From NCBI RefSeq assembly GCF_002288925.2, contig NW_022098036.1:42729626-42793625 (forward strand): a stretch of DNA of 64,000 bases, given 5' to 3'. Below, piece after piece: positions 33,747 through 46,929 of this stretch. Origin of the DNA: Delphinapterus leucas (lineage: Eukaryota > Chordata > Mammalia > Artiodactyla > Monodontidae). Each line of letters opens with the position of its first letter. The stretch's first letter is position 1. The notes beneath the pieces are model-generated. The model ran no database searches and was not told where the DNA came from. It saw nothing but the letters and a program-made list of their open reading frames with translations. The position numbers and the translations under genes are program-made.

Positions 33747-35590
33747 ATAGATTACTCAGAATGAAGCAACAAGAGAATAAGAGAATGGAAAGAGAGGTTA
33801 TGTGAACATGGAGGATAAAAGGAGGCTCAACATATGTAGAGGAGTTTCATCACAAGGCAGTTGCAAGGTAATATTCCAAGAGAAGAATCTAGCTACACAT
33901 TTCCCAGAATTGATATTTGAAAAATAAACAGAATTAATACAAAAAAATCAATACCCAGACCCATTGTGGTGAAACTGCAGAACACTGAAGGCAGAGAGAA
34001 AAAAATTCAAAGCAACTAGAGAGAAAAGACAGATGTTTTACCAAAGAACCAGAATTAAATTGACAGAGTATACAATAGAGGATGAAAAATGACAGACATT
34101 TTGTCTTTAAAGTGCCAACCCAAAATAGCAATCAATCTAGAATTATATGCAGGAATAAAGTACCACAGTGAAGGAAAGGTGAAATAACAGTATCGAAGAT
34201 GGTGATGTCTCACAGAAAGAACTGCAGAAGACTGATCTCAAGAAACAAGAAAATTGATCTCGGTGGAAATAGTGGGATACGGTAAGCTCTGTGAGCAAAG
34301 AATCAGTAAATTGTTTCAGTCAGTAAACCAGCAAAACACTTAATATTTAAGACAGTCACCACTATAATAATAATTAGTTTGGGAGGTATAAAAAAAAACT
34401 AGGTAGAAAATAAAATAATAGACAGAAATAAGACAAGATTGGAGGGCTATAATTAGAGATCAAGTGTTTTGTGGATGTTTATTTTACAAGAGGAAGCCAG
34501 AATTATTAATTAACTTTACATTTGATATCAAGAACCCATGGTACTAGTTTAAAAATAATCACCACATGTATAGAAATAATTGTAATTTTTCAATCAGTAG
34601 AAAGAAGCAAATGAAGAAAAAAAGTCCTACAGAAGACAAAAAAGAGGATAGTAAACTAAAAAAACAAAAAAACCCTGTGATGACTGGAAAAGAACAATAG
34701 AGTATTGCAAAAATGAATCCAAAAGTATATATAATCTCACCAACTATAATTTTAAAATGTCTTAGTTAAATGGCATTCAGATTAAAATTATTTAGCAATA
34801 TCTTGCTTATTAGAAATATGCCTAAAACATAATGATAAAAATGTGGAACTTTGATAAAATTAAGATATGTAAAATGTTTTCTAAACAAATAATAATAAAA
34901 AATTATCTATAATATTATCAAATAAAAATATTTTAATGCAAAATAATTACTATAAAATGGCCAATATACATATTTTATTACTATACATTTTATTATATAT
35001 TTTATTACTATAAAAAGGGTCAAATATACATTATTATAAAATGAGCAAATAACCAGAAAGCTATAAGTACTCTATACTTAAATACATGTAACAATTAAAG
35101 ATACTAGATTGAACCATATAAAACTGAAAATTTTTCAGATTAAAAAATGATGAAATACTGGCAATTTCATATAGCTTAGTCCACATATGAAGAAAATACT
35201 GTTACCAAAAGTAGGTAAATCTATAATTATAATACAAGATTTTAATAAACTTCTTTATATTGAGCAAAATTTAATAAGTATATTATAGAACTGAACAATA
35301 TAATTAATGGTCTTTCTTTCCAAGCATACATGTAGTAATTATAGTAACAACCCATGTGCTAGATTTACCATGTCTGAGGCCAAGAAGGAAGGCTCAACAA
35401 ACAGCAAAGATTTATATAATATAGACCACAATTAAATAAAAGTGACAAATAATCACAAAATAAGAACATCCTCTCTCCATCTCTTTCCAAATGAGTTTGG
35501 AAATTCAAAAATTCCCTTCTAAATAATTTACAGATCAAAGAAGAAATTATAAGGGGAAACACAAAAAAAGTTAGAACTGAAAACTACAAT
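33747..35590 (+). repeat. Very old L1M remnant, ORF1 end into ORF2 start
   Basis: The words 'cattgtggtgaaactgcaga', 'gcaactagagagaaaagaca' and 'gaattatatgcaggaataaa' correspond to the C-terminal half of L1 ORF1. After a very AT-rich stretch, 'aatacaagattttaataaac' and later 'atataatatagaccacaatt' and 'taatttacagatcaaagaag' correspond to the ORF2 endonuclease region, same strand. All frames are broken. No 3' end is present. Confidence 0.6.
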
Positions 35591-35737
35591 AAGAAGAGTG
35601 CATATCAACCTTATTTTCTATTTATTGATTCTTTTCCTATGAGAAACTACTTATGACCTTTATATGCCTTAAAAATATATATATATATTCTCCCCAGATA
35701 TCCTCACTCTCCACCTTGTTGCTGTTGATTCTAAACC
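35591..35737. other. Unique AT-rich sequence
   Basis: Short unassigned stretch with a (TA)n run near 35672-35688. Confidence 0.5.
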
Positions 35738-36065
35738 TGAGCTGTCCAGTATGGTAGCCACTAGCCAAATGTGGCTTTCGAATACTTGCAATGTGGCAAA
35801 TTTGAATTGAACTGTGATGTTATTTATTACATACCATATGTTAGGTTCTGAAGACTACGAAAAAAATGGAAAAAATCTCATTAATGATTTTTCTATTAAT
35901 TATATATTGAAACGATAGTTTGGATTTGTTGGATTAAATATAATATCTGTATCATCAAAATTAATTTCACCTATTATTTTTTACTTTTTTAGAACTGTGA
36001 CAACTAGAATATATAAAATCATGTGTGTGATTTGCAGTTGCTTTGTATTTCTCTTGGATAATGCT
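35738..36065 (-). repeat. MER33-like hAT-Charlie DNA transposon
   Basis: Begins 'gagctgtccagtatggtagc' and contains 'ccactagccaaatgtggctt', 'aatctcattaatgatttttc' and 'aattaatttcacctattatt' in the order of an antisense MER33-like element. It is related at its end to 3838-4060. Diverged; no transposase. Confidence 0.6.
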
Positions 36066-36712
36066 GTTATAGATTGTTCTCTGGCATGTTAAGTTAAAGA
36101 TCTCGTCAGTGATAGAGCAGTTTACTGAGGAGGTGAGAGATTTGGAGCCAAGAGCAGCCCTGGCATGGAGACCATGTCCTTGTATTATTGCTTCTTAAAG
36201 CTGGAATGATGGGACTAGTTTTGGTTTCTGGCCTTTTGTCATATAAGAGATGATCCACTGTGTTAGGAAGAATCCCTGCCATAACTTTTTGTTTGCTGTG
36301 GTCCCTTGGACCTTTGTGCCTCTTCATACACTGTAGTGACCAAAGAGACCCTAAGGAGTGTTCCCCATGTGCTCTACTGTCCACCTTCCCCTCCAATGTG
36401 CATCTTTTCAAATTAAGGAATCTGATTCATGTCCAAATATGGTCTATTATTTTCTAATTATCATGTAGTTTTTTCAGAGAAGCATATTGAGGCAGTTTTT
36501 AGAATCTACCTTGTTCCAGTTCCATCTGCACAATATGTAACATGAATAATTCTGTTTCTGGGCTGTGAATGACTCTGTCTCTTAATTTTCAGGCTGATCC
36601 CATTTGATGGTTCTTCTTGGCATTTAACTAATGGTCAGGAAAACAGTGTGGATGGCATAACTAATCAGTAACCTTGATAAAATGTGACCCTTTTGTTCAG
36701 TTACTTTTAAGG
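36066..36712. other. Unique sequence, no gene seen
   Basis: ORFs on both strands across 36106-36457 have no recognised domain. Confidence 0.5.
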
Positions 36713-36921
36713 CAGTGGTTTTCAACTGGGGACAATTTTACTTTCCAGGGAACATTTAGCAAAGTCTGGAGACACTTTTGGTTATTATGATTTTGGGAGG
36801 TTGCAGGGAGGTGCTACTGGCCAGGGATGCTACTAAACATCCTACAGTGCACAGGAAAGCCTCCCACAACAAAGAATTATCCAGCCCCCAGATTTCAATA
36901 GTACCCTAATTAAGAAATCCT
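36713..36921 (+). repeat. MER20-like hAT-Charlie DNA transposon
   Basis: Full-length-like copy: 'cagtggttttcaactgggga', 'aaagtctggagacacttttg', 'ccagggatgctactaaacat', 'cacaacaaagaattatccag', ending 'taagaaatcct'. About 209 bp against about 219 bp expected. It is a nonautonomous element with no coding potential. Confidence 0.75.
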
Positions 36922-36984
36922 ACTATAAGATAATCTGATAAAATATAGAATTTTTATAAATATAAATATATAGAGAATAATTTT

Positions 36985-37615
36985 AATATAAATTTATTTT
37001 GAAGTACAATGTACAAGCAGAAAAGTACAAAAGTCCTAAGTGTACATCTCAATAAATTTTCGCAAAGTTAGCACATCTGTGTAACACGGTAGCCAGCTCA
37101 GGAAATAGAGCATCGCTGATACCGAAGAACCTCTCTCATGACCTAGTCCAATTACCCTTCTCACTATAGACAGCCACTATTGTGAATTCTAATACCACAG
37201 GTTAGATTTCTTGTTTTCAGATTTTATGGAAATTGAATCATAGAGTATGTGCTTTCTGTGTCTGCCTTCTTCTATTCAACTTTACATTTCTATGATTCTT
37301 CTGTGTCAGTGCGTAGCAGCAGTTTGTGATTTCTTGTTGTATAGTGTTCCCGTCATTTATTCATTCAACTATTAAAAATCACTTGAATATTTTTCAGTTT
37401 TTTATTATTAAAAATAGTGATCTGAAATCTTTATATGTGTAATGTTGTGAAAATATGTACACATTTTGGGGGCATACTCCTAGGAGTGGAATTGCTGGAT
37501 GTAGGACATACAAATGTCCAGCCTCAGCTGATATTGGTGAACAGATTCCCAAAGTGGTTGTATCAATTTACACCCCACCAGCAGTGTATGATCCTTACAC
37601 CAGTCCAGGTATTTT
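36985..37615 (-). repeat. Ancient L1M fragment
   Basis: Antisense L1 3' sequence: 'attgaatcatagagtatgtg', 'ctcctaggagtggaattgct' and 'ccaaagtggttgtatcaatt', then 'caccccaccagcagtgtatg'. These are typical reverse-strand words of old L1 3' ends. A (TG)14 tract (37616-37643) follows. Confidence 0.7.
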
Positions 37616-37616
37616 A

Positions 37617-37643
<27 letters not shown>

Positions 37644-37647
<4 letters not shown>

Positions 37648-38696
37648 ATTTCCCAAGCTTAAAATCAGCGTATTGAGCACCAAGCTAGTTAGGAAGGAGA
37701 AAGATCATAGGTAGGTATAGTTTCACACCCATACCAGTCATTAGGTGACTAAAATATGTCCTAATCAGTAATTGTGCTGACCTTACGGATCCCAGGGAAG
37801 CAGCATCAGGTGTAGAAAATGTGTATGTCAATAAACCATTTGGAAGAAGTAGTTCTTTGAAAGTGTTGGTTTGTTCTCACTGCCTTCTTGCAGCCAATTT
37901 AGACAAGCAAAACCAAGCACTGCAATCCCGTTGTGACAAAAATAACTAAGATTTTGATCTGCTTGCTTGCTGTAAATGTCACCAAAATGTCTTGCCTCTG
38001 AAGCCAATGCTCTTCTCACTATCGTGGGCTATTTCACCGTACACAGCATTTTCTACTGCACAACTCTATTACCTTACGTTAGAGTCCCTCAGCCTGTAAT
38101 GCACCTGTACATAAAAATTCTTTTGAATTCTTTGGATAAGAAAACCTAGAGAAAATAAAATATATAAACATAATAGCAATATTGAGATTATTTTGACTCC
38201 TCCAACTATTCTTGATATCACACTTCCATTGTTAATTTTTTAACACTGGAAGTTTTCCAGTCTCATGTAAATTAGCATCACAACCTTATAAACATGTTTC
38301 TACTTATTGAATGCTAGGTCAAAGTAATTATACAACAAAGAACAACAGTTCTCATACCAGACTGCCTGCATGCATGTAAATTGGGGCTTGCGCCAGGAGG
38401 TAATGAATACAATCTCAGGTTTCATGCGATGAATAAACAAATGGAAAAACTAATAACAGAGCTCTATACCTTAGATAACCTAACTCAAAGTATCTTTCTT
38501 CTTCTTCTCCATAAAACTAGCTGCTTAAGTTTAGACATGATGTATTAGGGAGTATGAAAATAAATCACAAGGGAAAAATCCGAGGCCATCTTGAAGGTGA
38601 ATTTTCATTTTTTAAAATAATTTGAATGGCCTCTTTATACCATGATGATTCACATCACATCACATCTTCTTGGAATAGCAGTTACACTGAGGAGGT
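37644..38696. other. Unique sequence, no gene seen
   Basis: No repeat or gene recognised. Confidence 0.55.
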
Positions 38697-38945
38697 AGTA
38701 TAGTATAGTGGTCAAAAGCATTGAGTCTGAGATATAACTACTTAGTTCAGATTTTTGGTTCTCAAACTCAGTAGCCACTCAGCAAATTACTTAACCTTTC
38801 AGAGACTCAGTTTCCTATTCTGCAAAATAGAGAACAATAATAGCACCTATTCCATGGGCTTCTGAATATTAAATGATAGCGTTCATTGTATGCAGTCAGC
38901 TCAATGCCTGGGACACAGTAAGAGCTCCACAAACAATAGTTGCTA
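38697..38945 (+). repeat. MIR SINE, near full length
   Basis: Head 'atagtatagtggtcaaaagc', core 'gcaaattacttaacctttca', 'gactcagtttcctattctgc', and tail 'ctcaatgcctgggacacagt'. The clearest MIR in the window. Confidence 0.8.
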
Positions 38946-39151
38946 TGCAGGCGACTGGCTATAATAATACCCGTTAAGGAGGGCACAGAAGTATCCATGT
39001 CCCTCCTGCCATGGTGTGCTGCAAACTTGTGTTAGCATGACTCTAAAACCATATGCAGAAAATAAATGAAGCAGGATATTGGCTGAAATATTTGGCTAAC
39101 TTTTTAAATTGGGAACTTATGAAAAGTAGTAGCATGATATCCAGTCTCATG

Positions 39152-39375
39152 AGGCAGTGGAGCGGAGTGATTAAGAGATCAAATCTGGAGCCAAATTAAC
39201 CCCCCTGGCCTATAAAATGGGCAGTCACTCAGGGTCTGTGTGTGTGCGTGTGTGTGTGTCTTTGTGTGCGTATAAGTGTGTGGTACATATTCAACAGAGT
39301 TGTTTTGAAGACTAAGTCATATATGTGGCATACTTGGTACACAGTAATTGTTATTAGGTGTTTACTATTATTATT
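39152..39375 (+). repeat. MIR SINE with internal TG expansion
   Basis: MIR head 'gagcggagtgattaagagat' and 'ctggagccaaattaa', then a (TG)-rich insertion (39236-39285), then MIR tail words 'gagttgttttgaagactaag' and 'acttggtacacagtaatt'. Confidence 0.65.
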
Positions 39376-42300
39376 ATTCAACTGACATCAGATTGAGTGC
39401 TTTCTAGAAAGGTCACTTGCTGACTATATAGAGAAAAGAAAGCAATTTCTAAAAGAAGATATGAGAATGACTCCATGGCCATCACCTGCGGGCTGAGTTC
39501 CCATTATTGGGATAGCTTCTTGCAGAGACTGCTGAAGGGAGTATAGAAAAGCACATGGTATGGTACTTTGAACTTGAACTTGGTGGACATTTGGCCCCCA
39601 ACTGTTGGAAACATTGATGGAAGTAACAGAACTTGGGGAAAGAGTCATTTCAAAACTGCAAGCAGCTTTTCTGTTTTGCTAGAAGTTGGGACTTGAACAC
39701 AGTGTTGATGTAGACTATTTATTTTGAGGAAAATCATCACATGGGCCTTTCAATTATGCAAATCTAAATCACAGGTCATAATTAGAAAACGAGGTGTTTG
39801 AGAAGCTGTAGATGTAAGGAGCTAAACTGTTCTGGGTGATCCTGGAAAAGGTCATCCATGTGGTAAACAGAATAGCATTTCTGCAAGCTGCTTCATCTAA
39901 AAAAGAAAAAGTTTCTAAGTATGGATTCAGGTGCCTATAAACTGCTGTTTGTCCTTGTGGAACTATGTCTTGAGTCTTGTATTGAGTAGCTTCTTGGAGG
40001 CAGTCAGGCTCTGAGACCCTGAGACTTTGGAAAAGATACTCAGGAATCGTTTTCGCTAAAGGAACATAAAACATGCCTGTATGTGATATGCTCAAGACTG
40101 AAAGCCCAGAATTGCAAAATTTTAAAAACTAAAGGGGCTATCAATTTTTCTTAGTAATTTGGAAGCAAGGGGTATAAAGAAGCAACTTCTCCTGTGTCCC
40201 CAGCCTCCCACCCTCTCCATCTTCTGTGTGGAATCACCTAGAAGTAGGATGGCCATATTCTGATTTGTGATTGTTCTGTTGAGCGTGTTCTTATGGGATG
40301 GGTTTTTCCAGTGTCAGTCACTTTAGGACTAGAGTTGATTTTGAGACCAGAAATGAGTATTTACTCTGGAGGGAAAGGGGGAGTAACTTCATCTCCCTAG
40401 GATGTCTTATCTCAGGAGTCTAACCAAGTTTGAAGACACTCAGGTAGAGAACTTACTTCCCTCACTGGGACAGGCAAGGAAGCAGCCTTTAAGGAGCTTC
40501 ACAACCACGGGCCCAGTATTGTGGCCTCTCAGAACAGCCATCTCTAATCGCTTCTATGAATTAACCTCTGCATGTACTTCCCTTTCCTCCCTGTATCTGG
40601 GCCTCCAGTCAAGTCTGTGAAAAGAGCTATCTTTCAGGCTGTTAAAAAATGATTAAAGAAGAAAATTTAGGTGATACAAACTTTAACACTTCAGGAAATG
40701 GACAGTCTCCTTTCAGAGAACTGCGAAATGGATGGAAAGCAAGACGCTTTTATAGAATAAAGACTAAAGAACAAGTAAGAGACAAATAGAAAATATCTGA
40801 TTGGCGCGGGCCACATCGTCGGCCTCGTTTGGGATGAGAAGGTCCGCAGTTGGCTTGGTGTGTGGGGATTGGCTGACTAAATATACTGTATTTCTGGTCA
40901 AGTGGACCATTTTCAGGGTCACAAAAATTATCTAAGTTTTGGTTTGCTGACATGGCATTCCAGGCAGGAGCTGCTCCATCTTGGGCCTAGAAATTTATTT
41001 CAACAATGCATATGTGAGGAAGTAAGAGAAGCCTTGGCTGGGAGTGCCAGGGGGTCATAATAAAGAGCAGTGCCGCTGAAGCGGGCATGGCGATGCAGCC
41101 CAAGAGAGCTCTTAAGGTTGGGATCCACAGGGTGCTATTGCCAGGGTGGAAAGACTGGCCTGCTGACAGAGCTGGGATTAAAGGTAAGGAGCTGCCTAAC
41201 AGCCCTAGGGCAGAGAAGACAGCCCCAGGCTGAACACACGAGAAGTCACACGTTTGGGAAGGGAAATTAGAGAGGATCTGGCTTTTCCACAAGCGGTAGG
41301 TAATAAGAGAACTTCAGATTTTCTGGTAGTATAATTTCATTTGTTCTCACGAACAGTTGGACCCTAGTAGACATTTAGATTATGTTTATTTTCATATTGC
41401 AAAATGGGAGGTAGGGGAGGGCAACCTAACAACAACAACAAAACAATGAACAAGCCAAACGACCAAAGAGACCCAGTTGCCTATGGGCAATATCAATATG
41501 AAGAGGACTATTTGATTATGCCTCTATCTATCAGATTGTCACTAAGGTAGCAACAAGGACCAGTCACTTTTAGAAGTTCCTACGAGTATAGTGTGTGCAG
41601 TAAATGAGTTTTCAAATTTGAAGTCAACTAACTGAAGAATGACTCTTTTCTAACAGCACCTAGTAGCCAGGGAAATCCAGATCTGAAGTGTTAAAGTAGG
41701 TCTTGCTGAACACTTTATGCTGAAAGTTTTTGTGAGTAGAGAAATATTAACCATGTCTCTTGGAATTTTAAAAGACCTGACACATAAATTAGAAGGTTTT
41801 TTTTTTTTTACAGTTTTGATTTATATTTTTCCTGCTTTTTACTGTTTTCACTTTCCAATTGTTCAGTCTCTTATAATACTCTTACGTTCTCAAATTTAAG
41901 GGTATTACATTCTGGAGACAAATGCGCTAAAGGGGGAAATCTTGTTAGTGAAATTCTTTTTTAAGTATTTTTATACCTACTATTACTCAAAGGCAATATT
42001 TCTTAGGGCTGTATTTCCCTACACACTTCTTTCTCTGCCCTTCCAATCTTCCCAACAACACACACATGCTCACATCACATCCTTTTGCTATTTTCCTTTT
42101 GGTCTTTGGGGCTCTTGTAATTGAGCTGTAATCACAGAAAAGATTTTATTAATGAGCTGACATCAAGGCTTTGCTTGGGAGGTGAAATATCAAAATTATT
42201 GATTAAAATGAAGTTTGGTGCCTCCATACAGTTTCATGATACATGTGCCTCTGTGTCTTCTATTTCCTAGTTAGAGCTAGAACATTTCTAAATGTTTTTA

Positions 42301-42985
42301 AACTGAGGAACGAAGTGACATGAGGAACCTCTTTGAAAATATTACTACATACATTAAGAGAGAAATGTCTTCACCCTGTGGCTCTGTGGTGATGGGGAAA
42401 CAGAAACCTAACAGCGGATAGAATGTAAGGCATTAGGTTTTCTAGAGATATTTGGGCTTTATTTGCAGCTAATTAACATGAAGTCTTCAGTGGGCATGGC
42501 TCTTTTATCAAATACAGCTAGTTTTATCACTTAATATTCATAGTAAATATGCTATAGTATAGAAATAAACTCTCTAGAGAGCAGCAGGAAAATTAAACCA
42601 CCAATCTAAGTGAGCCAGGTTTGCCACATAGCCCGTACCCTTCAGCATTCAGGGTCCACTAAGCATGGAGGCTGACCCACTAAACTGCAAGTAATAATGC
42701 GGTCACTCCTGTGGAGCAGATAGGTCAGGGCGCTGGCTGGATCTTCCGAGACCAGCGCACACCCTCATTCCAGGCACATCATCTCCCACACTCTTGAATC
42801 TTGCCTCGGGTCCCAACACCTGTCTTCACTCTCTAGGTTTTTTCAGTAACATTAACCTCTCTTCCTGCTTATTTTCTCACATATGAAGAGCTGCAGAGCT
42901 CCATGTTTCTTCCTGCTTCCCAGCCCCTCTCTGAGCAATCTCTGTCTTTCTAGGGCATTGAAGGGCCACTCTGGCAGTAGATAGT
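39376..42985. other. Long unique stretch, no gene seen
   Basis: 3.6 kb with no named repeat. A CpG-bearing patch at about 40795-40990 ('attggcgcgggccacatcgt') stands out against the AT-rich background and may be an LTR fragment. ORFs (60-108 codons) show no domain. Confidence 0.5.
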
Positions 42986-43120
42986 TTTAATTAGGTTTAA
43001 TAATTTTTAAAATAAATCCTGGAGGACTGGGGAAAGCAATAGCTAAAGAAGCATAAAAAACTTTCTTTAGAATATAATCTTTGCAACCAGTGTGGATACT
43101 CACATAAAACAGGAGACTCC

Positions 43121-43121
<1 letters not shown>

Positions 43122-43163
<42 letters not shown>

Positions 43164-43182
43164 ACGCACATACGCACACACA
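43122..43182. repeat. (AC)n microsatellite, longest in window
   Basis: About 20 pure AC units, then interrupted ACGT/ACGC units. It explains the Val/Cys-run ORFs on the reverse strand. Confidence 0.95.
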
Positions 43183-45299
43183 TTTCTCTTTTAGGTCAAA
43201 CTGGAATACAGTGACCACCTTGAGGGAGATTGCAGATGAAATAGACAGGCTCTGAATTTTGCATCCAATTAGAATTTCAATATCTGATTTATTAATGCTT
43301 ACTTCGTTTGTTCTCAGTGCAACCTGGAAACCCTTAGATAGTGCCATTTGTGCTGTCTGTGAAGAGGAGCCTGTGAGATCATTTACAGCTGAATGAGGAG
43401 AAGCAAAGCAAGGATATTAAAGGAGTTCTTGGTTGATGGAAATGCTAGTTCACACAATAGGTGTGGGAAGGATTTTCTTTTCCTCCATAGATTACTTTAA
43501 GGAAGGTCAGTTAACCCTCGTATTGCAAACTAGGATCAATGTTTCCCAAATGTGTAAAAGATTGAATAAGTAGAATTAATCTGAACAGCAAATTTCTCCA
43601 TCTGATTAGTTTTATCAATGAAATTGATATTTGTCTTTAGCCATAAACAAGTTGAAGTATTTGGAGCAGACATCTTATTCATCCTTATGCCTGTATTAGT
43701 ATTTCTTGCATTCCAACCATGATGATAGCCCTGATAAAGTAGGCCAAAGAGTCAAGTTGTGTTCTAGGGACTGAACATTCAAGTTGAAATATATACTTTA
43801 TCAAAGCCCTCTTTTGTTTGGTATGCAGAGGAGGTAAGAGGTAAACTGCCCAGGAATGTTCCCTGAATAGACCATGGCTTTCTGAACTTGAATATATCTC
43901 CCTGCCACCTCAACTCTGCTAGCACAAATATTCTGTGTTTGAAAGAAATTAGGTCTACAGGGAAATCAAGCTTCTATATCTCACAGAAATGAAATATTCA
44001 ATATTCTGCTTTTTTCCATATTCCTTATACGTTTCTCTGAGAACATGTGAGGCGAGTTTTAAAATCGTGGAAGATGTTTGGATTATTATTATTATTTTAC
44101 TCTTATTATTATTGGGAACCTTGGTAGCAATAGAACAAGCTATACATAACTTGGAGAAGAAATAGCAATCTTAGTAATTGTTGGGGTTGGTAGCCAATAA
44201 ATGGCACACTCTCCCTGTGTGTTTAAGAATTATTTGAGGAAAATGCACAAGATTCAGACAAATAAATAGAAAAATACAATCTTTATAGATGGTAGAATTG
44301 AATTAGCAAAGGTAGATTGAAAATATGACCATATAGGGCTTCTTTATACATTTATCTCAGAATTAAATAGCTCACCAAGTCACATTCAGAACCACAGGCT
44401 TTCCTATCCCTGCCTTTATATTATCCCCCTAACGTTGGGAATTCTGAGAACAGATTCACCCAAACCAGAGGCTGAAGCCCAAGGCCATGCGTTTGCAGAC
44501 CCTTTTTCTAATCTTACTAGTCAGAAAAGTAATGTGAGGAGTAAGTGAACTGAATGTACAGAAGCATGAGAACTGTTTTCCCAATATTTCCAAGAACAGG
44601 AAATATCTGTTTCATTGGCCTGGTTGGGCATTCCAAGAAAGGACAAAACTGGTTCTTTTAACAATAAGCCTCTATGAAGATATATGAACTTTATGGAGGG
44701 GCTAGAAATATTACAGAGTAGGCGATGTTTGAGGCTGATTTATGAGCCTTCAGCCAAAGGTAAAGAGTTTTCTGTACTGACGACCACAATAAAATTACTT
44801 AAGAGAAACAAACAAACAAAAAATGCTATCCTAGACCAGTACACAATCTTATTCTTTTTACTTTCCATTGAGCTTCCTAACCTAGAAGAAAACCTGAACT
44901 TTTTACTTTCCTACATCTCTCGGGCCTGAAGCCAGTCCTCCTAAGAAGTTTTTTTTTTGTTTGTTTGTTTTTTGCTTTGCTGCTATTCATGCTTCATCCT
45001 GGAACTCTACTTACAGAGCTAAAGATACTCTCCCTGCAAAAGATACTCACTGCCACTAATCTTTTCAAATTCCCTCTGCTTCACTCTAAACCTCCGAGGC
45101 TAGATGCCCTCAGGTTCTCCAGATTTTCAAGCCTATAATCCTCACACCTAAAGCAGAAAAGATCCAAGTGATGTCTCCACGTAAGGACTATGTGTCCTTT
45201 GGTGTGGCTCAGCATCAGCCAATACGTACGCTATGCCAATCACAACTGAACTCTCTGCTCCACGCAGGCATCATTGATTGGCCATGTTGTGGCAAGTAT
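43183..45299. other. Unique sequence, no gene seen
   Basis: A (TTA)n tract lies at about 44085-44115 and a T/G-rich run at about 44948-44975. No gene or named repeat. Confidence 0.5.
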
Positions 45300-45745
45300 G
45301 GCTGGCTGACCACAAAGTCCCTTTCTTGGTCCAGCTAGATCAAATTTTCCAGATTTCTTTGCACTTAGCTATGCTTAGCTATGACTATGTGACTAAAGTC
45401 TAGAGCTAATGGAATGCACAGGGAGGTGATGTACTTTACTTCCATTCTTACCACAATAAGACTTACCTATGTGTAAGCCTCCATGCTTTTTGCCCTTTTG
45501 ATGAGCTAGAATGAAGGTAATACCAAGGGGAGCCATGGAAGAAGCATTTTGAAGGTGGATGAACCTACATTTATCTGGGCCCTTCAGTGGCTTCATGGAG
45601 CAGAGTGTGCCCCATCCTCTTCAACCCCCTCAATCAGGAACACCCATGTTAAGACTTTACAATGGCAGTAAACAAACTTAAGTGTGCCAAGCCACTGAAA
45701 ATTCGAAGTGTATCTGTTAGAGTAGATAACAGTACCTTAATTAAT
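45300..45745 (+). repeat. Ancient dispersed repeat, LTR-like
   Basis: The words 'gacttacctatgtgtaagcc', 'gagctagaatgaaggtaata', 'cttcatggagcagagtgtgc' and 'gtgccaagccactgaaaatt' follow the order of an old mammalian dispersed repeat whose end resembles that of 6082-6425. Family name uncertain. Confidence 0.4.
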
Positions 45746-46349
45746 ACTTATGAGTATGAGTATTTGTTTCATTTCATAATGAGTCCCAAATCTCTTTCAG
45801 CCCTAAAAGCCAGGCAACTGCCTCCCATCAGAGTTGGCACATGGAACAGAACTACTTTCCATTCTTGCTACAGGGACATTATTGACATCTTTCTTCCCCC
45901 AGCCTGGGTGTTGTTCTGACCTTCTCTTCCTATTGTTTTCCCCCAATTTTAATAAGTTTATTTCCTTAAAAAATATTTAATTTGTTGTAATAAATATTTA
46001 AGAACATAATCTATGAGCAAGTTACTCATTGTGTTGATTAAGAATATGAGTAAGTTTTTCCTCCCTCACCCGTCTCTGTCTTTCTTCAATGTGATTATTG
46101 GATGCTTTTTAGATCTCCTCTCTATGATGAGAGAAGTGAATTCGGCTAGGTTGTCAGGTAACTAATACCTGTCAGATAACTGTTATATGCTCAGTCTTTT
46201 GCTTGATGTTATGGCAAATTTAGAAGTAAAAGAAAGGATCTTTGGCTTTAAGAAATGTAGAATTTGTTTAAAAAATTGTTCACATAGTACTATCAAGAAC
46301 TGTATAAAATCAAAGAGACAAATATTTTGATTACTTATCTGCCAAATAC
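45746..46349. other. Unique sequence, no gene seen
   Basis: Nothing recognised. Confidence 0.5.
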
Positions 46350-46535
46350 TGTGTTAAGTTCTTTCTATATTACCTTTTTAATCCTCATCCAAAAAAATGT
46401 TTTTAGAAGAGGAACCAAGACTCAGAAAAGTTCAACATTTGTGCATTCACATAGGCAGTGAGTGGTGGAGCCAGGACTGTGGACTCGGATCTGATTGGAG
46501 AGAACATATTCTTAACCGCTGTGGTGTGCTGCATT
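46350..46535 (-). repeat. MIR SINE remnant
   Basis: Antisense MIR: 'ttaatcctcatccaaaaaaa', 'gaggaaccaagactcagaaa', 'aggcagtgagtggtggagcc', ending 'ttcttaaccgctgtggtgtg'. Confidence 0.65.
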
Positions 46536-46599
46536 GCACACAGTGACAATTATAGCTATTAATTTAAACAACGAACTTATTTTGCAATTATTCGGCTCA

Positions 46600-46770
46600 A
46601 CTTTTAATAGCCATTATCTTGTGTAATTATCACAACAACCCCATGGGGTAAGCACCATTATTTATTGTTGTTTTACAAAGGAAACCGAGTCAAAGACAGG
46701 CCTTGTGCAAGGACACACAGCCAGTATATTTGAGCGCTAGCATTTGAAAACAGACTGTCTGACATAAGAA
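46600..46770 (-). repeat. MIR SINE remnant
   Basis: Antisense MIR: 'taattatcacaacaacccca', 'tggggtaagcaccattattt', 'acaaaggaaaccgagtcaaa', 'caaggacacacagccagtat'. A second independent MIR next to 46350-46535. Confidence 0.65.
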
Positions 46771-46929
46771 ATTTCTTCCCCAAACGTTGGAAAAAATCTT
46801 AAATTTGCGGGGAAGTGCTAAGAATAACCCAATAAACACCCATATACTATCATCTAGATTCACCAATTGTAACATTTTCTACATTTATAGAACCACTGCC
46901 TACCACTATAATTATGTAGCTGAATTATT
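46771..46929 (-). repeat. Small L1M fragment
   Basis: 'cacccatatactatcatcta' then 'gattcaccaattgtaacatt' resembles antisense old L1 3' UTR sequence. Short and diverged. Confidence 0.4.
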
